Positions 4,678 to 6,333 of a DNA stretch of 6,333 nucleotides are shown in pieces. Numbering within the stretch: the first letter of the stretch is position 1; every line of letters begins with the position of its first letter. The notes under the pieces are model-generated. The model saw only the letters and a program-made list of their open reading frames with translations, made no database searches and was not told the origin of the DNA. The stretch comes from PVC group bacterium (GTDB lineage Bacteria; Verrucomicrobiota; Kiritimatiellia; CAIKKV01; PXCX01), in assembly GCA_003565195.1 (NCBI GenBank), contig PXCX01000006.1, forward strand, positions 1-6,333, given 5' to 3'. Both the position numbers and the translations under genes were made by a program.

Positions 4678-6333
4678 TTAGTTTTGTTTAGCTTTCTTGA
4701 CGACTACCCGCCAGTGTCCATCCCCCATATCGGTCATTTCCTCAATTATCTGGCCTTCGCTTTTGAAACTGGCGGGAACATTGTTGACCGGTTCCCCCTC
4801 ATCAAGAATGACGGTCAATGTTTCCCCAACCTCCATCGGTTCGAGTTTAAGTTTGGCTTTCACGAAGTTCATCGGGCATGCAACTCCGCGCAAATCCAAT
4901 TCAGGTACGGTATCTGCCGATTCGCGGTTTTCCTGATTCGATATCGCTGCGTCTCTACATTCCTGCGCGGGAGACTCCGGAACCCCGGTCACCGTTTCGG
5001 GCGGATGAAACTCGAGATTCGCGTCCAGCGTGGTAAAGAGTAAAGCGACCCGCTCGTGCAAGTCGTTAATATCGGTTCCGCAATCGTCAAGCGCAGCATC
5101 CCAGCCCTGCATCAAACCGCGCGTGCGGGTCAGTAGAGCCCGGAACGATTCGGACACCAATCCGCTGTCGATAAAATGGCGTTCAAATTCGCGCAATACC
5201 GTATCCGGGTCACGGGCATCGACACCGCGCGTAATCAACAACGCGCGAACCGCCGGCAACAGGATGTCAAAGGGTTTTTCCGCGTTCCGGGCCTCTTTCA
5301 GATCTTGCTCGATTACATCAAACACTCCCGCCCCGCACTCTCCAGCGCCGCGTCCGGCCAACGAAAACATTTCGTCCGAACCCAGATCATGGTAGTAATC
5401 AGGTCGCTTGTCAAATGACGGCACGGATGCATGGCTATCGACAATGGTCTTGAAATGGGAAACACCCATCCTGTCGACATAGGCGACGAACGATTCTCCG
5501 TCGCTGCGTTGGTCTTGAAAATCGGCGGCCAGCTCACGCAAGCATGCCGGAGCGGCACGCGCCGGGATTTTGCCCGCCGGCATCCCGAAACGCGCGCCGC
5601 TGCTGCTGCACCGGCCGCCAACGGTAATTCCATAGGATGGAACCAGGCGGCCTTCAACCCGACGGGCTGATCCAAAAAGGCCCAGCGGTGCAATGGGTTG
5701 CTGACCGCATGCATTGGTGCAGCCATTGATATGCACGGTCATCGCATCCAGAGTCTCCCGCTTCAGATAGTCGCCGTCCAGTGCGGCTGCACAAGCGCGG
5801 GCGGCATCGCGCGCGAGACAGATTCCCAGCCGGCAAGTGGCTGCTCCCGCGCAAGCGACAAAACGATCCAACGGCAGCGGCGCAAGCACATCGGTTTCCA
5901 GCGAACGCAATTCTTTGGCCAACGACGGCAACTCCGTTTCAAGTACAAACCGAATACTCATATCCTGGGTTCGCATCGTACGCACACCGGTTTCCCGGCT
6001 GTAACGCACCGCCAGATCGCCGATACGGGCGAAATCGGATGCCGGCAGAAAACCCAGCGGTAAATGGAGCGGAACGGATACGAATTCATCCTGTCGCTGG
6101 CGCATGACACGAATACCGTTTTCCATAGTAGACAACGGTGGCGTAACGTTCCGTTCGGATTGCGCGGATTGCCGCGTTTCATTCAGCGTCAGTTCCCCCT
6201 CCCAGGCCGGGACACCGTCGCGGATCACCACTTGGTATTCCTTCTGAAACTCTTCTCGAAACGCATCAACACCGATCCGGTCGAACACGAAACGCAAACG
6301 GGCGCGATGCTTGTTGCTGCGGTCGCCATGACG
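4678..6333 (-). CDS. Siroheme sulfite (or nitrite) reductase with helical middle domain and C-terminal TusA-like domain, 5' end outside window
   Basis: Six-electron reduction of sulfite to sulfide (or nitrite to ammonia) in the cytoplasm. There are 551 visible residues, numbered from base 6333; the frame is open through the right edge, so the N-terminal half is missing. Residues 1-45 (GDRSNKHRARLRF near the start) close the first siroheme half-domain. About 73-150 is the second ferredoxin-like half-domain (PLGFLPASDF, RTMRTQDMSI). About 155-300 is the 4Fe-4S/siroheme half, with the cluster cysteines as C-x5-C (161, 167) and C-x3-C (205, 209), all intact. About 310-445 is a helical region beginning DLGSDEMFSLAGRGAGECG, possibly HEPN-like. 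About 476-551 is TusA-like: LDLRGVACPMNFVK with Cys486, then LDEGEPVNNVP. A polar linker (about 447-475) separates the last two. cysK directly downstream favours sulfite over nitrite as substrate. No flavin domain is seen, so ferredoxin or a separate subunit may donate electrons. Confidence 0.9.
   Translation of the reverse strand, partial: RHGDRSNKHRARLRFVFDRIGVDAFREEFQKEYQVVIRDGVPAWEGELTLNETRQSAQSERNVTPPLSTMENGIRVMRQRQDEFVSVPLHLPLGFLPASDFARIGDLAVRYSRETGVRTMRTQDMSIRFVLETELPSLAKELRSLETDVLAPLPLDRFVACAGAATCRLGICLARDAARACAAALDGDYLKRETLDAMTVHINGCTNACGQQPIAPLGLFGSARRVEGRLVPSYGITVGGRCSSSGARFGMPAGKIPARAAPACLRELAADFQDQRSDGESFVAYVDRMGVSHFKTIVDSHASVPSFDKRPDYYHDLGSDEMFSLAGRGAGECGAGVFDVIEQDLKEARNAEKPFDILLPAVRALLITRGVDARDPDTVLREFERHFIDSGLVSESFRALLTRTRGLMQGWDAALDDCGTDINDLHERVALLFTTLDANLEFHPPETVTGVPESPAQECRDAAISNQENRESADTVPELDLRGVACPMNFVKAKLKLEPMEVGETLTVILDEGEPVNNVPASFKSEGQIIEEMTDMGDGHWRVVVKKAKQN
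6151..6333 (-). other. Right-edge coding sequence, reading frame open beyond the window
   Basis: An in-frame TTG at 6297 could be taken for a start, but the twelve codons before it (6333-6298) are open and encode RHGDRSNKHRAR, which continues directly into the conserved family segment RLRFVFDRIG. This arginine-rich stretch is normal interior sequence of sulfite/nitrite reductases. The true start must therefore lie several hundred bases to the right. Confidence 0.85.

Noticed and set aside
4444..5043. 199-codon plus-strand open frame across the cysK/reductase junction
   Set aside because: It is antisense to two well-supported genes and resembles no protein I know; open frames opposite GC-rich coding sequence are common.
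6295..6297. TTG as the start of the sulfite reductase
   Set aside because: The frame is open upstream to the window edge and encodes conserved interior residues, and the N-terminal half of the enzyme is still missing.

Overview
The window is an ordinary-looking but compact stretch of bacterial chromosome, moderately GC-rich by eye, with clear Shine-Dalgarno sites and short intergenic gaps. It carries five genes on the minus strand and one on the plus strand. An exported protein and generic metabolic genes suggest a free-living or gut/aquatic Gram-negative bacterium. Two features are loosely reminiscent of PVC-group or Bacteroidetes-type genomes: a sulfite reductase with extra C-terminal domains, and a repeat-containing, Gln/His/Glu-rich secreted protein. 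This taxonomic guess is weak and rests on impression, not on a search.

Layout. From 2865 down to base 1, a minus-strand gene string runs: class I SAM-dependent methyltransferase, then phosphomannomutase/phosphoglucomutase (445 aa, all four catalytic loops intact), then the N-terminal half of L-rhamnose isomerase, which starts at a GTG at 649 and runs off the left edge. Gaps are 44 and 27 bases, so one transcript is likely. The 227-base region 2866-3092 is a divergent promoter region. It holds AT-rich -10-like elements for a plus-strand gene at 3093-3701, which encodes a small exported, highly charged, helical protein of unknown function. That gene converges with cysK (3720-4661, minus), leaving only 18 bases between stop codons and no recognisable intrinsic terminator. 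cysK lies 16 bases downstream of a long minus-strand gene (4678-6333, start beyond the right edge). That gene encodes the C-terminal part of a siroheme/4Fe-4S sulfite (or nitrite) reductase, followed by a helical middle domain and a TusA-like sulfur-carrier domain.

How they work together. The right-hand pair forms a short sulfur assimilation unit: sulfite to sulfide by the reductase, then sulfide plus O-acetylserine to cysteine by CysK. The fused TusA-like domain suggests sulfur may be carried as a protein-bound persulfide. The left-hand string joins sugar-phosphate mutation (mannose-6-P/mannose-1-P or glucose-6-P/glucose-1-P) with rhamnose isomerisation. The methyltransferase at its head has no assignable substrate. 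I see no RNA genes, CRISPR array, insertion sequence or phage element. The most unusual items are the multi-domain reductase and the unknown secreted repeat protein; neither is proof of a new system.
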